Assembly: GCF_014646255.1 (NCBI RefSeq)
Contig: NZ_BMNC01000005.1
Location: 569,609-633,608, forward strand
DNA: 64,000 bases
Source: Lentzea pudingi
GTDB lineage: Bacteria > Actinomycetota > Actinomycetes > Mycobacteriales > Pseudonocardiaceae
Reading direction: 5' to 3'
Shown: piece by piece, positions 43,754 to 52,195 of the stretch
How positions within the stretch are numbered: position 1 is the first letter of the stretch
How the letters are laid out: every line of letters begins with the position of its first letter
Translations under genes and position numbers: made by a program
Notes under the pieces: model-generated
Databases searched by the model: none
What the model was told of the DNA's origin: nothing
The model's input: the letters and a program-made list of their open reading frames with translations, nothing else

Positions 43754-44044
43754 GTGAGCACGGAGAGGAACGACCTAATAGTGGACAGCTCCTCCTCAGG
43801 CTCCACCTCCATTGTGGAGACGGGTGACACCGAATCCACATGGCGCGGCATGACCGGGCAACGTCGGACGTGGCAGATCAGCTGCGGCGACGTGGTCGAG
43901 CGGGACCGCCAGCTCACCGTGAAGGTCGTTCAGGGCCAAGTGGTCCTGGTAGGCCCTCCCGGGGAGACGGCAGTCTTGTCCCACGACCAGCTCGTACAGC
44001 TCAGGGCTGCGCTACGCGAAGCCGCCGACCAGGCGGAAAGGTGA
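43754..44044 (+). CDS. small hypothetical protein
   Basis: 96 residues from GTG 43754 (VSTERNDLIVDSSSSGS). The N-terminal third is Ser/Thr-rich and probably disordered. The rest is a compact beta-hairpin-like part (TWQISCGDVVERDRQLTVKVVQGQVVLVGPPGETAVL) and a C-terminal helix. It lies 191 bases from the divergent XRE-TPR gene and 12 bases before the next gene, so the pair is probably an operon. Function unknown. Confidence 0.6.
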   Translation: MSTERNDLIVDSSSSGSTSIVETGDTESTWRGMTGQRRTWQISCGDVVERDRQLTVKVVQGQVVLVGPPGETAVLSHDQLVQLRAALREAADQAER

Positions 44045-44056
44045 CGGTGACGTTCA

Positions 44057-44416
44057 ATGGACGCGATCCTCGGACAGGTTCTTCGCAACGCTGTGTGGGA
44101 ACGCCTCGACCTGCTCACTGAGCTGGCGAGCCGCGCGGACGCCCCCTCCCTCCTGTCGGTGGCTCGATCCGAGCTCCCTCGGCTGACCGAGGGATGGCGT
44201 GCACTTCTGGCAGCGCACGAGCCGGACGAGAAGGGCAACTGCCCTGAATGTTCCGGCCGCTGGCGCCAGCAGAAGTCACCTTGCTCGGTGTGGCGCGCCG
44301 CGTACGAACACCTGGTCGCGGGCGGACTCGCCCCGCGCCCGGCTCGCCACCTGCGCGAGGCCCCGGTGACTCCTCCTGTCACCCGGTCCCGCCGCGCGGT
44401 GGCTCGAGCCCACTAA
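44057..44416 (+). CDS. small putative zinc-binding protein
   Basis: 119 residues. A helical N terminus (LGQVLRNAVWERLDLLTELAS) is followed by a cysteine cluster HEPDEKGNCPECSGRWRQQ and SPCSVW (C-x2-C-x11-C), suggesting a zinc knuckle, then a basic C-terminal tail. Similar proteins accompany XRE-type regulators in Pseudonocardiaceae. It is followed by a run of hairpins and a terminator. Confidence 0.6.
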   Translation: MDAILGQVLRNAVWERLDLLTELASRADAPSLLSVARSELPRLTEGWRALLAAHEPDEKGNCPECSGRWRQQKSPCSVWRAAYEHLVAGGLAPRPARHLREAPVTPPVTRSRRAVARAH

Positions 44417-44421
44417 CGGGC

Positions 44422-44608
44422 GTTTGCGACTGACCTGGCGTCCCCCCGACACGACCAGGTCTGCAAACCGCCTACTGACCGGTGGCTCGCGATGTGCGAA
44501 CCCCCGACCGCGACATCGCGAGCCCCGGTCAGCTTTACAACTCCACAGATTCCCGCGGGCCGGTGACGTGCACCCACCCTCCCCGACCGTCGTCGGCCCG
44601 CGGTCACC
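44422..44608. repeat. three consecutive inverted repeats between convergent genes
   Basis: IR1: GTTTGC/GCAAAC with GACCTGG/CCAGGTC (44422-44468). IR2: 44475-44495 pairs with 44513-44532 over 20 bp with one bulged T (CTGACCGG, GGCTCGCGATGT). IR3: CCGCGGGCCG (44553-44562) with CGGCCCGCGG (44594-44603). All lie in 246 non-coding bases. Far more structure than a terminator needs; possibly an RNA or protein-binding array. Confidence 0.6.
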
Positions 44609-44612
44609 AACC

Positions 44613-44654
44613 ACGGCCCTTGTCTGCACCTCCCGCGCAGGCAAGGGCCGTTTT
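44613..44654 (+). terminator. intrinsic terminator
   Basis: ACGGCCCTTG (44613-44622) pairs with CAAGGGCCGT (44642-44651), extended by CTGC/GCAG, followed by TTT. It ends plus-strand transcription from the 43754-44416 genes and may also act for the convergent SDR gene that ends at 44663. Confidence 0.8.
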
Positions 44655-44662
44655 CACGCCTC

Positions 44663-45445
44663 TCAGCGGTGGGTGCCGGTCTTCCAGGCCAGGTACGAGG
44701 TCAGGCCGGGGAAGAGCCGGCCGGAGATCTCGAACGCCTTGAGCTGCCACGGGAAGAGGTGCTCGGCGCGTTCCTTCTCGACGGCGTCGACGATCGCCTT
44801 CGCGCACTGCGCCGGCGTGACCGTGGGGATCATCAGCCGGGCGATGCCCGGGATCCGTTCCTCGGCGCCGGGGTTGTTGCTGAAGTACTCGCTGCTCACC
44901 TTGCCGGGGATGACCTCGGAGACACCGACGCCGGTTCCGCGCAGGTCCGAGCGCAGCGACGCGGTCAACCCCCGCAGCGCCCACCGCGCCGACTGGTACC
45001 CGACGCAGCCGGGGATCGGCAGCCGGGACACCGGCGAGTTCACGTTGACGATCCAGCCGGACCCGCGCTGCCGCATGGCGCCCAGGTACTCCCTGGTCAG
45101 CAGCAACGCCGCCAGGTACGGCACCGCGGTCATCGTGACCAGCTCTTCCGGCTCGGTGTCGTCGAGGAACAGCCAGCGGCCGACACCCGCGTTGTTGACC
45201 AGCACGTCCGGAGCCGGAACCTCCTCGGCCAGCGCGCGGATCTGCCCGGCGTCCGCCAGATCGGCCTGGTGAGCGGTCGCCGAGCCGCCGAACTCCGAGA
45301 TCCGTTTGACCTGTAGATCGAGCAGTTCGGCGCTGCGGGCCACAAGGTGGACGTGTGCGCCGTGGGCCGCGAACCTGAACGCGGCCTCCGCGCCGATCCC
45401 CTGGGACGCTCCCGTGACCAGAACCTTCTTGCCCTCGACCTGCAT
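44663..45445 (-). CDS. SDR family protein with altered catalytic lysine
   Basis: 260 residues from ATG 45445, overlapping the MFS stop by one base (TGATG). NAD(P) motif VTGASQGIGAEAA and DVLVNNAGVG are intact, but the catalytic Tyr-x3-Lys reads VGYQSARWAL, with Arg in place of Lys. The C-terminal region (EHLFPWQLKAFEISGRLFPG) resembles DltE-like SDRs acting on lipid or sugar substrates. Third gene of the beta-glucosidase operon. Either a tolerated substitution or loss of dehydrogenase activity. Confidence 0.82.
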   Translation of the reverse strand: MQVEGKKVLVTGASQGIGAEAAFRFAAHGAHVHLVARSAELLDLQVKRISEFGGSATAHQADLADAGQIRALAEEVPAPDVLVNNAGVGRWLFLDDTEPEELVTMTAVPYLAALLLTREYLGAMRQRGSGWIVNVNSPVSRLPIPGCVGYQSARWALRGLTASLRSDLRGTGVGVSEVIPGKVSSEYFSNNPGAEERIPGIARLMIPTVTPAQCAKAIVDAVEKERAEHLFPWQLKAFEISGRLFPGLTSYLAWKTGTHR

Positions 45446-46656
45446 CAGACCACCGATCGCACTCGACTCATCAACACCGCCGCCAGCACCGTCGCCAGTG
45501 CCGACGCCGCGAACAGACCGCGGTAACCACCCAGGTTCGCGAGGATCACCGTGGTCAGCAAGGGGGCGATGACCTGCGGCAACGCGTTGGCCACGTTGAT
45601 CACGCCCAGGTCCTTGGCCCGATCGGCCGCGGCCGGCAGCACCTGGGTGAGCAGCGCGATCGCGACGGCCAGGTAGGTGCCGAAGCCGATGCCGAGCAAC
45701 GGGGAGGCGACGAGGGCGACCGGCCACGTCGGCGACACCACCAACAACAACGCCGCCAGCGCCATGACCGCCGACGCTCCGTACACGTACGGCTTCCGAC
45801 GGCCAGAACGATCACTCCGTGCGCCGAACAGCACTGCTCCTGCGGTGAGCGCCACCCCGTACAGGACCATCAACTGCAGCAGGCCCTGGTCAGGAGACGG
45901 GTGGCGCACCTCGTCGCTCAGGAAGAAGTACAGGTACAGCGTGCCGAACGCGTTGCCGATGTTGAGCATGAAGTGCCCTAGCCACGCCCACGCGAAGTCG
46001 GGGTGCTCACGCGGTGAGATCCAGAACGTCGGCCGCACCGGCTTCACGACCAGCTGCGTGTCCGGCGTCCTCAGCACGAAGAACAACGCTCCGGCCAGCA
46101 CGATCCCCGCACAGGCCAGGTAGCCGGCCTCCAGGTCGGTGACCAGTTCCGTGACGACGACCGCGCCCAGCACGGTGCCGAGCATCTGGCTGATGCCGAA
46201 CTGCCCGCCGACCTTGGCCCGTTGCACGACGGGCACCCGGTCCGGCACAGCGGCGGTCAGCGCGGCGAGCATGCTGCTGACCCCGGCCTGCACCAGGCAC
46301 CAGCCGATCGTCATGACCAGGACCGAGTGCGCGCTCGCGAGAACCGCGAGGCCGGCGGCCGTGACGACCGAGCCGATCAGCGTCCACGGGTGCCGGCGGC
46401 CGAAGCGCGAGGTCGTCCGGTCGGACAGGAAGCCGATGAGCGGTACTCCGACCATCGCCACGAACGCACCGACACCGGTGACGACGCCGAACACGAACGT
46501 CTTGTTCGCCTTGTCCAGCAGTTCGGCCTGCCGTGGCAACAGGATCTGGATCGGCGCGTAGACCGCGAGCCACAGACCGAGGTTCGCGACGAACAGCCAG
46601 ACCATCCAGCTCCGGCGAACCGGGACGACCGGTTCCGCGAGCGCCTCACTCACCAC
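45445..46656 (-). CDS. MFS transporter, probably for glycosides
   Basis: 403 residues from GTG 46656 (or 46653), twelve membrane helices. The loop-2 motif GFLSDRTTSRFGRRHPW matches sugar/glycoside MFS proteins, as does GARSDRSGRRKPYVYG in the second half. It overlaps the beta-glucosidase stop by 11 bases, so uptake and hydrolysis of the same beta-glucoside is the likely role, with the TetR at 48007 as candidate regulator. Confidence 0.85.
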   Translation of the reverse strand: MVSEALAEPVVPVRRSWMVWLFVANLGLWLAVYAPIQILLPRQAELLDKANKTFVFGVVTGVGAFVAMVGVPLIGFLSDRTTSRFGRRHPWTLIGSVVTAAGLAVLASAHSVLVMTIGWCLVQAGVSSMLAALTAAVPDRVPVVQRAKVGGQFGISQMLGTVLGAVVVTELVTDLEAGYLACAGIVLAGALFFVLRTPDTQLVVKPVRPTFWISPREHPDFAWAWLGHFMLNIGNAFGTLYLYFFLSDEVRHPSPDQGLLQLMVLYGVALTAGAVLFGARSDRSGRRKPYVYGASAVMALAALLLVVSPTWPVALVASPLLGIGFGTYLAVAIALLTQVLPAAADRAKDLGVINVANALPQVIAPLLTTVILANLGGYRGLFAASALATVLAAVLMSRVRSVV

Positions 46657-47893
46657 TGATCACCTTTCTGTACCAGTGGAACGAGTCGCGCGGCGTGCGG
46701 ACCTGCGTCTCGAAGTCGACCTGGACGAGGCCGAACCGCTGCGAATATCCGGACTCCCACTCGAAGTTGTCGAGCAGCGACCACACGAAGTACCCGGAGA
46801 CGTCGGCCGCCTGGGCCGCCTTGAGGTGTCCGTCGAGGTAGGCGATCCGATCGGCGTCGTGCAGCCCGTCGGGGAAGCTGCAGCCGCTCTCGGTGACGTG
46901 GACCGGCGGCAGGTCGGGGTGCCGCTCGCGCAACGTCGTGATCATCTCGGTGAGCCCGGCCGGCACGATCGGCCAGCCGAACCCGGTGCGCTCGTACTCG
47001 TCGATCTCCGCGAGCTCGAACGGCAGCGGGTTGCCCTCGGACGGCGCTTTGAGCCGCGTCGGGTTGTAGTAGTTCACGCCGTAGAAGTCGAGCGGCTGGT
47101 GGATCGTGGCCAGGTCACCGTCGGCGATGGGCAGGAGATCGGCGACTGCGTCGGGATATCGGCCCGACAGCATGGGGTCCGCGTAGATCCAGTTGTGGAT
47201 TTCGCTGTACGCCTCGGCAGCTGCTACGTCGTCCGGCCCGACCGGCCACGCGGGAGTGTGGTTGTTGGCCGTGCCAACCGCTTGCGCGTTGTGGGAACGG
47301 AGCACTTCGACCGCGCGGCCGTGAGCGAGGTTCAGGTGGTGGGCGGTGGGCAACGCGTCGAAGAGCAGCGTCTTGCCGGGAGCGTGCTCACCGATCGCGT
47401 AGCCCTGCAACGTCACCATCGCCGGTTCGTTGATCGGGATCCACAGCTTCACGCGGTCGGCGAGCCGGTCCGCGACCAGTGCCGTGTAGTCGGCGAACCG
47501 GTCGGCGATGTCCCGGCCCAGCCAGCCGCCCTCCGCCTCCAGTTGCAGCGGGGTGTCCCAGTGGTACAACGTCACCACGGGGGCGATACCGACGTCGACG
47601 AGCGCGTCGACGAGGCGGTCGTAGAAGTCGAGGCCCTCGGCGTTGACAGGTCCCTTGCCGGACGGCTGGATGCGCGGCCACGCGATCGAGAACCGGTACG
47701 CGTTCACGCCGAGCTGCGTCATGAGCGCAACGTCCTCACGCCACCGGTGGTAGTGGTCGCACGCAACGGAAGCGTTCTGGTTCTCGTGTACCGGAGTGAA
47801 CTCGTCCCACACGGAGGGACCCCGGCCGCCTGTGTCGAACGCGCCCTCGATCTGGAACGCGGACGTCGACACTCCCCAGAGGAAGTCGCTCAT
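46646..47893 (-). CDS. GH1 beta-glucosidase
   Basis: 415 residues from ATG 47893 (MSDFLWGVSTSAFQIEGAFD), with GGAGG just upstream. Glycoside hydrolase family 1 barrel: acid/base Glu in WIPINEPAMVTLQGY, nucleophile Glu in VTESGCSF (usually TENG, here TESG), and the aglycone-side WSLLDNFEWESGYSQRFGL. Cytoplasmic (no signal), hydrolysing an imported beta-glucoside. First gene of an operon with the MFS and SDR genes. It is divergent from TetR, sharing a 113-base promoter region. Confidence 0.92.
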   Translation of the reverse strand: MSDFLWGVSTSAFQIEGAFDTGGRGPSVWDEFTPVHENQNASVACDHYHRWREDVALMTQLGVNAYRFSIAWPRIQPSGKGPVNAEGLDFYDRLVDALVDVGIAPVVTLYHWDTPLQLEAEGGWLGRDIADRFADYTALVADRLADRVKLWIPINEPAMVTLQGYAIGEHAPGKTLLFDALPTAHHLNLAHGRAVEVLRSHNAQAVGTANNHTPAWPVGPDDVAAAEAYSEIHNWIYADPMLSGRYPDAVADLLPIADGDLATIHQPLDFYGVNYYNPTRLKAPSEGNPLPFELAEIDEYERTGFGWPIVPAGLTEMITTLRERHPDLPPVHVTESGCSFPDGLHDADRIAYLDGHLKAAQAADVSGYFVWSLLDNFEWESGYSQRFGLVQVDFETQVRTPRDSFHWYRKVISGE

Positions 47894-48006
47894 CGATCCT
47901 CCAAATGTGAAACTTGTTCGGATCGTAGGCGTGTTGACAGGTTCAGGGAAGTGAAAGAGCCGTACAACAGGCAAGATGTGAAGTACCCGAACTACTGGGA
48001 GTCGCC

Positions 48007-48621
48007 GTGACGAGCACCACCCCGCTTCGCCGTCAGCCCGTCCAGCAGCGCAGCGCCAAGAGAGTCGAGCGCATGCTCGAGGCCTGCGCCACCCTGATCG
48101 ACGAGGTGGGCTACGACGGCGTCACCACGACGTTGATCGCGGAAAGAGCGGGTGTGGCGGTCGGTTCGCTCTACCAGTTCTTCCCCGACAAGAGAGCCGT
48201 CGTGCAGGCACTGACGCTGCGCAACGTCGACAAGTTCTCCCAGGGCATCACCGAACGGCTCGAGCAGGCGACACTCGAGCACTGGTGGGACGCCGTGGAC
48301 ACGGTGTTCGACGTCTACGTGACGATGCACCGCGAGATCCCCGCGTTCGGGAAGCTCCACTTCGGTGACGTCGTGGACATGCGGCTGCTCGACGACCGCC
48401 GCGACAACAACGACGTCATCTCCGACAAGATCTCGGAGCTGATCTCCGGCAAGTTCGGCATCCCGATGGACGAGGTCCGACTGCCGATCGCGATCGCCGT
48501 CGAGGCCGCGGACGCCGTCATGAAGATGGCGTTCCGCAAGAACCCGACGGGCGACCAGCCGATCCTGGTCGAGGCAAGGGCACTGGTCAGGGGCTACCTG
48601 TCGTCGCGGCTGCCCGTCTAG
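48007..48621 (+). CDS. TetR family transcriptional regulator
   Basis: 204 residues from GTG. N-terminal helix-turn-helix VTTTLIAERAGVAVGSLYQFFPDK (seen from about residue 38), C-terminal helical ligand domain with a FGDVVDMRLLDDRRDNND segment. Divergent from the beta-glucosidase operon and the obvious candidate repressor for it. The region 47894-48006 has TTGACA at 47934 but no clear -10 at standard spacing; no palindromic operator was picked out with confidence. Confidence 0.9.
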   Translation: MTSTTPLRRQPVQQRSAKRVERMLEACATLIDEVGYDGVTTTLIAERAGVAVGSLYQFFPDKRAVVQALTLRNVDKFSQGITERLEQATLEHWWDAVDTVFDVYVTMHREIPAFGKLHFGDVVDMRLLDDRRDNNDVISDKISELISGKFGIPMDEVRLPIAIAVEAADAVMKMAFRKNPTGDQPILVEARALVRGYLSSRLPV

Positions 48622-48629
48622 CCCCTGTC

Positions 48630-49811
48630 CTAGCCGAAGTTGCGGCGCTCGCCGCGGTACGTGGGCACGGTGCGCTCGATCCGATCACCGTGCACCAGGT
48701 GCACCTCATCGAACCGCTCGAACAACTCGCCGGCCTTGGCGTGCCGCATCCAGACGCGGTCACCGATCCGCAGCTGCTCCGCCGCCTTGCCGGTGACCGG
48801 CGTCTGCACTTCGCCCGCGCCCTCGAACCCGAGCGTCTTCAGCCCGGCCGGCAGGTACGGCGACGGCTGGCGGTCGGGCGTGGGCGTCCCGGACGCGATG
48901 TACCCGCCGGCGAAGAGCGTGGCCACCCGCTTGGTCGGCTTGCGCACCACCGACAACGCGAACAGCGCGGCCGGCTCCGGCGTGAACGCCTGGTAGGCGT
49001 CGAACAGCGTCGGCCCGAAGAGCCCGGACCCCGCCGCGAGCTCGGTGACGGACGGGTCGGACCCGGTCAGCTCCAGGCTCCCGGTGCCACCACCGTTGAC
49101 GAACTCCAGCTCGGCGACCTGCCGAACGGCCCCGACGACAGCCGCCCGCCGCTGCACCAGCTCGGGCCCGGACCTGGACTGGATGAACCGGATCCCGAGC
49201 GCGCGCAACGGCTGCCCCGGCGGGTTGTCCCCCAGCCCCGCGATCTGCCCCTCGTAAGCCATGACCCCGACGAGCGTGAACCCGGTGCGCCGCACGATCT
49301 TCGCCGCAAGAGCCTGCGCCTGCGCCGGCGTGTGGACAGACGAACGGCGCGGACCGATGTGGACACCGGGCAACGGCCGCCACGAGACGTCCAGCTCCAG
49401 ACACACCCGGATGTCGGCGTGCGGCCCGATCGCCGCGTCCACGAAGTCGAGGTGCTCAACGGAGTCGACCATGATCGTGACCCGCTGCCGCGCGGTCTCG
49501 TTGGCCGCGAGCTTCTGCAACGAGGCCCGGTCAGCAGTCGGATACGCGACCAGCAGATCGTCGCTGACGTTCTGCTCCGACAACCACAACGCCTCAGCCA
49601 ACGAGTAGCACATGACCCCGGCGTACCCAGGCCGTTCGAGCGCCCGGCACACCAGCTCCCGCACCCGGACCGACTTGCTCGCGACCCGGATCGGATGACC
49701 GGCAGCGCGACGGGCGAGGTCCGCCGCGTTGTGGTCGAAGGCATCCAGGTCGACGATCGCGAACGGAGGATCCAGATCCTTCGTCGCGGCATCGAGTCGA
49801 TTTCGGCGCAT
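48630..49811 (-). CDS. PLP-dependent fold-type III enzyme (D-threonine aldolase/amino acid deaminase-like)
   Basis: 393 residues. Alanine-racemase-like barrel with the PLP lysine in IRVASKSVRVREL (about residue 46), then VMCYSLAEALWLSE, ELDVSWRPLPGVHIG, and the Gly-rich phosphate loop FVNGGGTGSLELTG. The C-terminal D-serine dehydratase-like barrel has GDRVWMRHAKAGEL, where the His is a metal ligand. Resembles actinobacterial amino acid deaminase/aldolase proteins. Divergent from the sugar-lactone oxidase gene, a common arrangement, perhaps in one pathway. Confidence 0.85.
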   Translation of the reverse strand: MRRNRLDAATKDLDPPFAIVDLDAFDHNAADLARRAAGHPIRVASKSVRVRELVCRALERPGYAGVMCYSLAEALWLSEQNVSDDLLVAYPTADRASLQKLAANETARQRVTIMVDSVEHLDFVDAAIGPHADIRVCLELDVSWRPLPGVHIGPRRSSVHTPAQAQALAAKIVRRTGFTLVGVMAYEGQIAGLGDNPPGQPLRALGIRFIQSRSGPELVQRRAAVVGAVRQVAELEFVNGGGTGSLELTGSDPSVTELAAGSGLFGPTLFDAYQAFTPEPAALFALSVVRKPTKRVATLFAGGYIASGTPTPDRQPSPYLPAGLKTLGFEGAGEVQTPVTGKAAEQLRIGDRVWMRHAKAGELFERFDEVHLVHGDRIERTVPTYRGERRNFG

Positions 49812-49842
49812 GCCCTGACGGTACGTCCTGAACCCTTGAAAC

Positions 49843-49857
49843 GTGAAGAGCTTTCAC
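49843..49857. promoter_or_regulatory. candidate operator between divergent genes
   Basis: GTGAA-GAGCT-TTCAC is a dyad in the 86-base gap between the aldolase-like and oxidase genes, with outer AAC...GTT pairs at 49840 and 49862. It is centrally placed and could bind a shared regulator. No regulator is assigned. Confidence 0.35.
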
Positions 49858-49897
49858 TTACGTTACTCGCAGGTCACACTCTCTCGTGGAGGTTCGC

Positions 49898-51181
49898 GTG
49901 TGGACGAACTGGGCTAAAACGGCTTCGTGCACGCCGACGCGCGTAGTCCACCCGTCCAGCACAGACGAGATCGCCGAAGCAGTCCTAGCAGGCGGCCGAG
50001 TCCGCCCACGAGGCAGCGGCCACTCGTTCAACGACATCGCGGTGACCCCGGAAACAGCGCTGGACCTGGACCGATGGACCGGAATAGTACGCGCGGACGC
50101 AGAAACCGGCCTCGTCACCGTCCGCTCCGGCACTCCCCTGCGCACCTTCAACGCAGACCTCCACCGCCTGGGCCTGGCAATGCCGAACCTGGGCGACATC
50201 GACGCCCAAACAGTCGCCGGAGCCGTCTCCACCTCAACCCACGGCACAGGCGGCAAACTGGGCGTACTGGCCACAGCAATCGCCTCCCTGGAACTGGTCC
50301 TGGCCGACGGCTCGGTCGTGACCGCCTCCCGAACCGAGAACCCAGACCTCTTCAACGCAGCACGAGTAGGCCTGGGCGCCCTGGGCATCATCAGCACCCT
50401 GACCCTCCAGTGCGTCCCGTCCTTCGTCCTGCAGGCCCAAGAATCCCCAGGCCGCCTGGACGCGGTGATGGAACAGTTCGACGACCTCTGCGCCGTAGAA
50501 GACCACGTCGAGTTCCACTGGTTCACCCACTCGGACCGCGTGATCCTCAAGCGCAACAACAGGATCACCACCCCAGCACGCCCACTCTCGAAGCTCCGCC
50601 AGACCTGGGAGTACGAGGTGATGGAGAACGCCGCCTTCGGCGCCGTCACCAAGGTGGCGAAGACCTTCCCCCGCCACACCAAGCGCCTCAACGAACTCTG
50701 CGGCTCCCTGATCTCAGAACGGTCCTATTCGGACTACTCGCACAACGTCTTCGTAACCCCAAGACGAGTCCGCTTCGTGGAAACCGAGTTCTCGATCCCC
50801 CGCGAGACCTTGATGGACGTCCTACGAGAACTCCGCACCGTCGCAAACAAGCTGGGAGAGCGCGACCACCTGATCGTCCCCTGCGAGGTGCGCGTAGCCC
50901 AGGCAGACGACATCTGGCTGTCCACGGCCAACGGCCGAGACACCGCATACATCTCAATGCACCAGGCCCTGGGCATGCAGTACAAGGCTTTCTTCGACGC
51001 CTACGCCAGCATCGCCGCGTCAGTAGGCGGCCGCCCCCACTGGGGCAAGATGCACAACCTGACCGCAACGGAACTCCGCCCGCTGTACCCGCACTTCGAC
51101 GACTTCCTACGGGTGCGGGATGAGGTAGACCCCGGCAGAACGTTCACGAACCCGTACCTGGACCGTGTGCTCGGCGCCTGA
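49898..51181 (+). CDS. D-arabinono-1,4-lactone oxidase family FAD enzyme
   Basis: 427 residues from GTG 49898, with GGAGG five bases upstream. FAD-binding type 4 domain: RPRGSGHSFNDIAV (His for covalent flavin) and GAVSTSTHGTGGKLG. The C-terminal ALO domain ends HWGKMHNLTATELRPLYPHF, the family hallmark. Oxidises a sugar lactone or alditol with oxygen. Third positions are richer in A than in neighbours (for example GCA, CGA, CCA, ATA codons), part of a local base-composition shift also seen in the following gene. Confidence 0.92.
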   Translation: MWTNWAKTASCTPTRVVHPSSTDEIAEAVLAGGRVRPRGSGHSFNDIAVTPETALDLDRWTGIVRADAETGLVTVRSGTPLRTFNADLHRLGLAMPNLGDIDAQTVAGAVSTSTHGTGGKLGVLATAIASLELVLADGSVVTASRTENPDLFNAARVGLGALGIISTLTLQCVPSFVLQAQESPGRLDAVMEQFDDLCAVEDHVEFHWFTHSDRVILKRNNRITTPARPLSKLRQTWEYEVMENAAFGAVTKVAKTFPRHTKRLNELCGSLISERSYSDYSHNVFVTPRRVRFVETEFSIPRETLMDVLRELRTVANKLGERDHLIVPCEVRVAQADDIWLSTANGRDTAYISMHQALGMQYKAFFDAYASIAASVGGRPHWGKMHNLTATELRPLYPHFDDFLRVRDEVDPGRTFTNPYLDRVLGA

Positions 51182-51225
51182 TCGCACGCGATGCCGCAGG
51201 CGAGCCGTCTTTAGCAAGCGCACTG

Positions 51226-51369
51226 GGCGGTGGGGTCCCATCACGAGTCGCGCCATAGCTCTTGCTGCATGCAGGTAGGGGTGTCAACTCGACACGCTTT
51301 TCGTCGAGTTGACACCCCTACCTGCATGTGGCCCGCTCTTGGCTCGGCTCGTGATGGGACCCCACCGCC
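51226..51369. repeat. 144-bp nested palindrome
   Basis: Outer arms 51226-51247 and 51348-51369 are perfect 22-bp inverted repeats (GGCGGTGGGGTCCCATCACG / reverse). Inner arms 51268-51293 and 51303-51328 are perfect 26-bp inverted repeats around a nine-base loop. The rest of the gene-free stretch 51182-51523 holds a short GC hairpin at 51466 and no gene. It sits between convergent genes. It could be a bidirectional terminator, a cruciform, or a MITE-like element; no target duplication is evident. Confidence 0.75.
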
Positions 51370-51465
51370 GACGCACCCCAGCTACGCAACCGGCAGCCGC
51401 CCAACGCAACAGGCGTGCCATCTACCTACGGCCTGGCGCTGGCCCCCATCTCAGATTGCCGGGGT

Positions 51466-51482
51466 CTGGGGCAGAGCCCCAG
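51466..51482. terminator. short GC hairpin
   Basis: CTGGGGC-AGA-GCCCCAG, flanked by GGGGT and GGGG. This GGGGTCTGGGGC...GCCCCAG type hairpin is common between actinobacterial genes and may act as a terminator without T tract for the minus-strand gene ending at 51524. Confidence 0.45.
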
Positions 51483-51523
51483 GGGAAGCACGCAACAGGA
51501 ACAGGCCGCCCGCAACGGCAACC

Positions 51524-52180
51524 TCAGAGAACGCCGCGAACCGCCTCAGCAACAGGCGTCTCCCCGTTCACCAGCTCAACCGTCTTCCCAAAAGTGTTGC
51601 GAGCGCCAAGGAGTTCAGCCAACACGGCGGCAACATCCGCACGCGTAACCGATGAACGAGGCAGACGCGGCGCACCCAAGGTGACAAGACCCGTACCCGC
51701 GTCGTTCACCAACGCCCCCGGCCGCAGGATCGTCCAGTCGAGATCACGCGACTTCAGGTCCTCTTCGGCCAGCTTTTTCGCCTTGAGGTACACCGCAAAC
51801 GAGGCATCCACATCAGGCGAGTCAGCATCCTCGATCCCAACAGAAGAAACCTGGACAAACCGCCGCACCCCAGCCTCAACAGCAGCAGAAGCGAAGAGCG
51901 CAGCGGCCCCGTAATCCACGGTGTCCTTCCGGGCGGCACCAGACCCAGCACCAGCCCCAGCGGCGAACACAGCCGCATCAGCACCGTTCAAATAAGCGGC
52001 GACCGAGTCCAGTTCCGCGGACTCCAGGTCGCACAACACCGGAACGGCTCCGGCTCCTCGCACGTCACCAAAATGATCGGGATTGCGGACCAGCGCGGTG
52101 GCGGCGTCTCCACGGGTGGCCAGCAGCTGCTCGAGAAGCAGCGCGATCTGCCCGTGTCCGCCGGCTATGACTACTCGCAT
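51524..52180 (-). CDS. NAD(P)-binding NmrA/SDR-like protein
   Basis: 218 residues. Atypical SDR with N-terminal VVIAGGHGQIALLLEQLL nucleotide motif, DAAVFAAGAGAGSG, VQVSSVGIED, YLKAKKLAEEDLKSRDLDWTILRPG (Tyr/Lys-like pair), and a C-terminal FGKTVELVNGETPV. Typical of small NADP-binding reductase or sensor proteins (YwnB/HSCARG-like). The 3' half uses T-ending codons, the minus-strand side of the local base shift. Confidence 0.85.
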   Translation of the reverse strand: MRVVIAGGHGQIALLLEQLLATRGDAATALVRNPDHFGDVRGAGAVPVLCDLESAELDSVAAYLNGADAAVFAAGAGAGSGAARKDTVDYGAAALFASAAVEAGVRRFVQVSSVGIEDADSPDVDASFAVYLKAKKLAEEDLKSRDLDWTILRPGALVNDAGTGLVTLGAPRLPRSSVTRADVAAVLAELLGARNTFGKTVELVNGETPVAEAVRGVL

Positions 52181-52195
52181 AGGTCCGACCGTAGA

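Noticed and set aside
47934..47939. TTGACA as a -35 for the TetR gene
   Set aside because: No -10 hexamer at 16-18 bases; the nearest TACAAC is 23 bases away.
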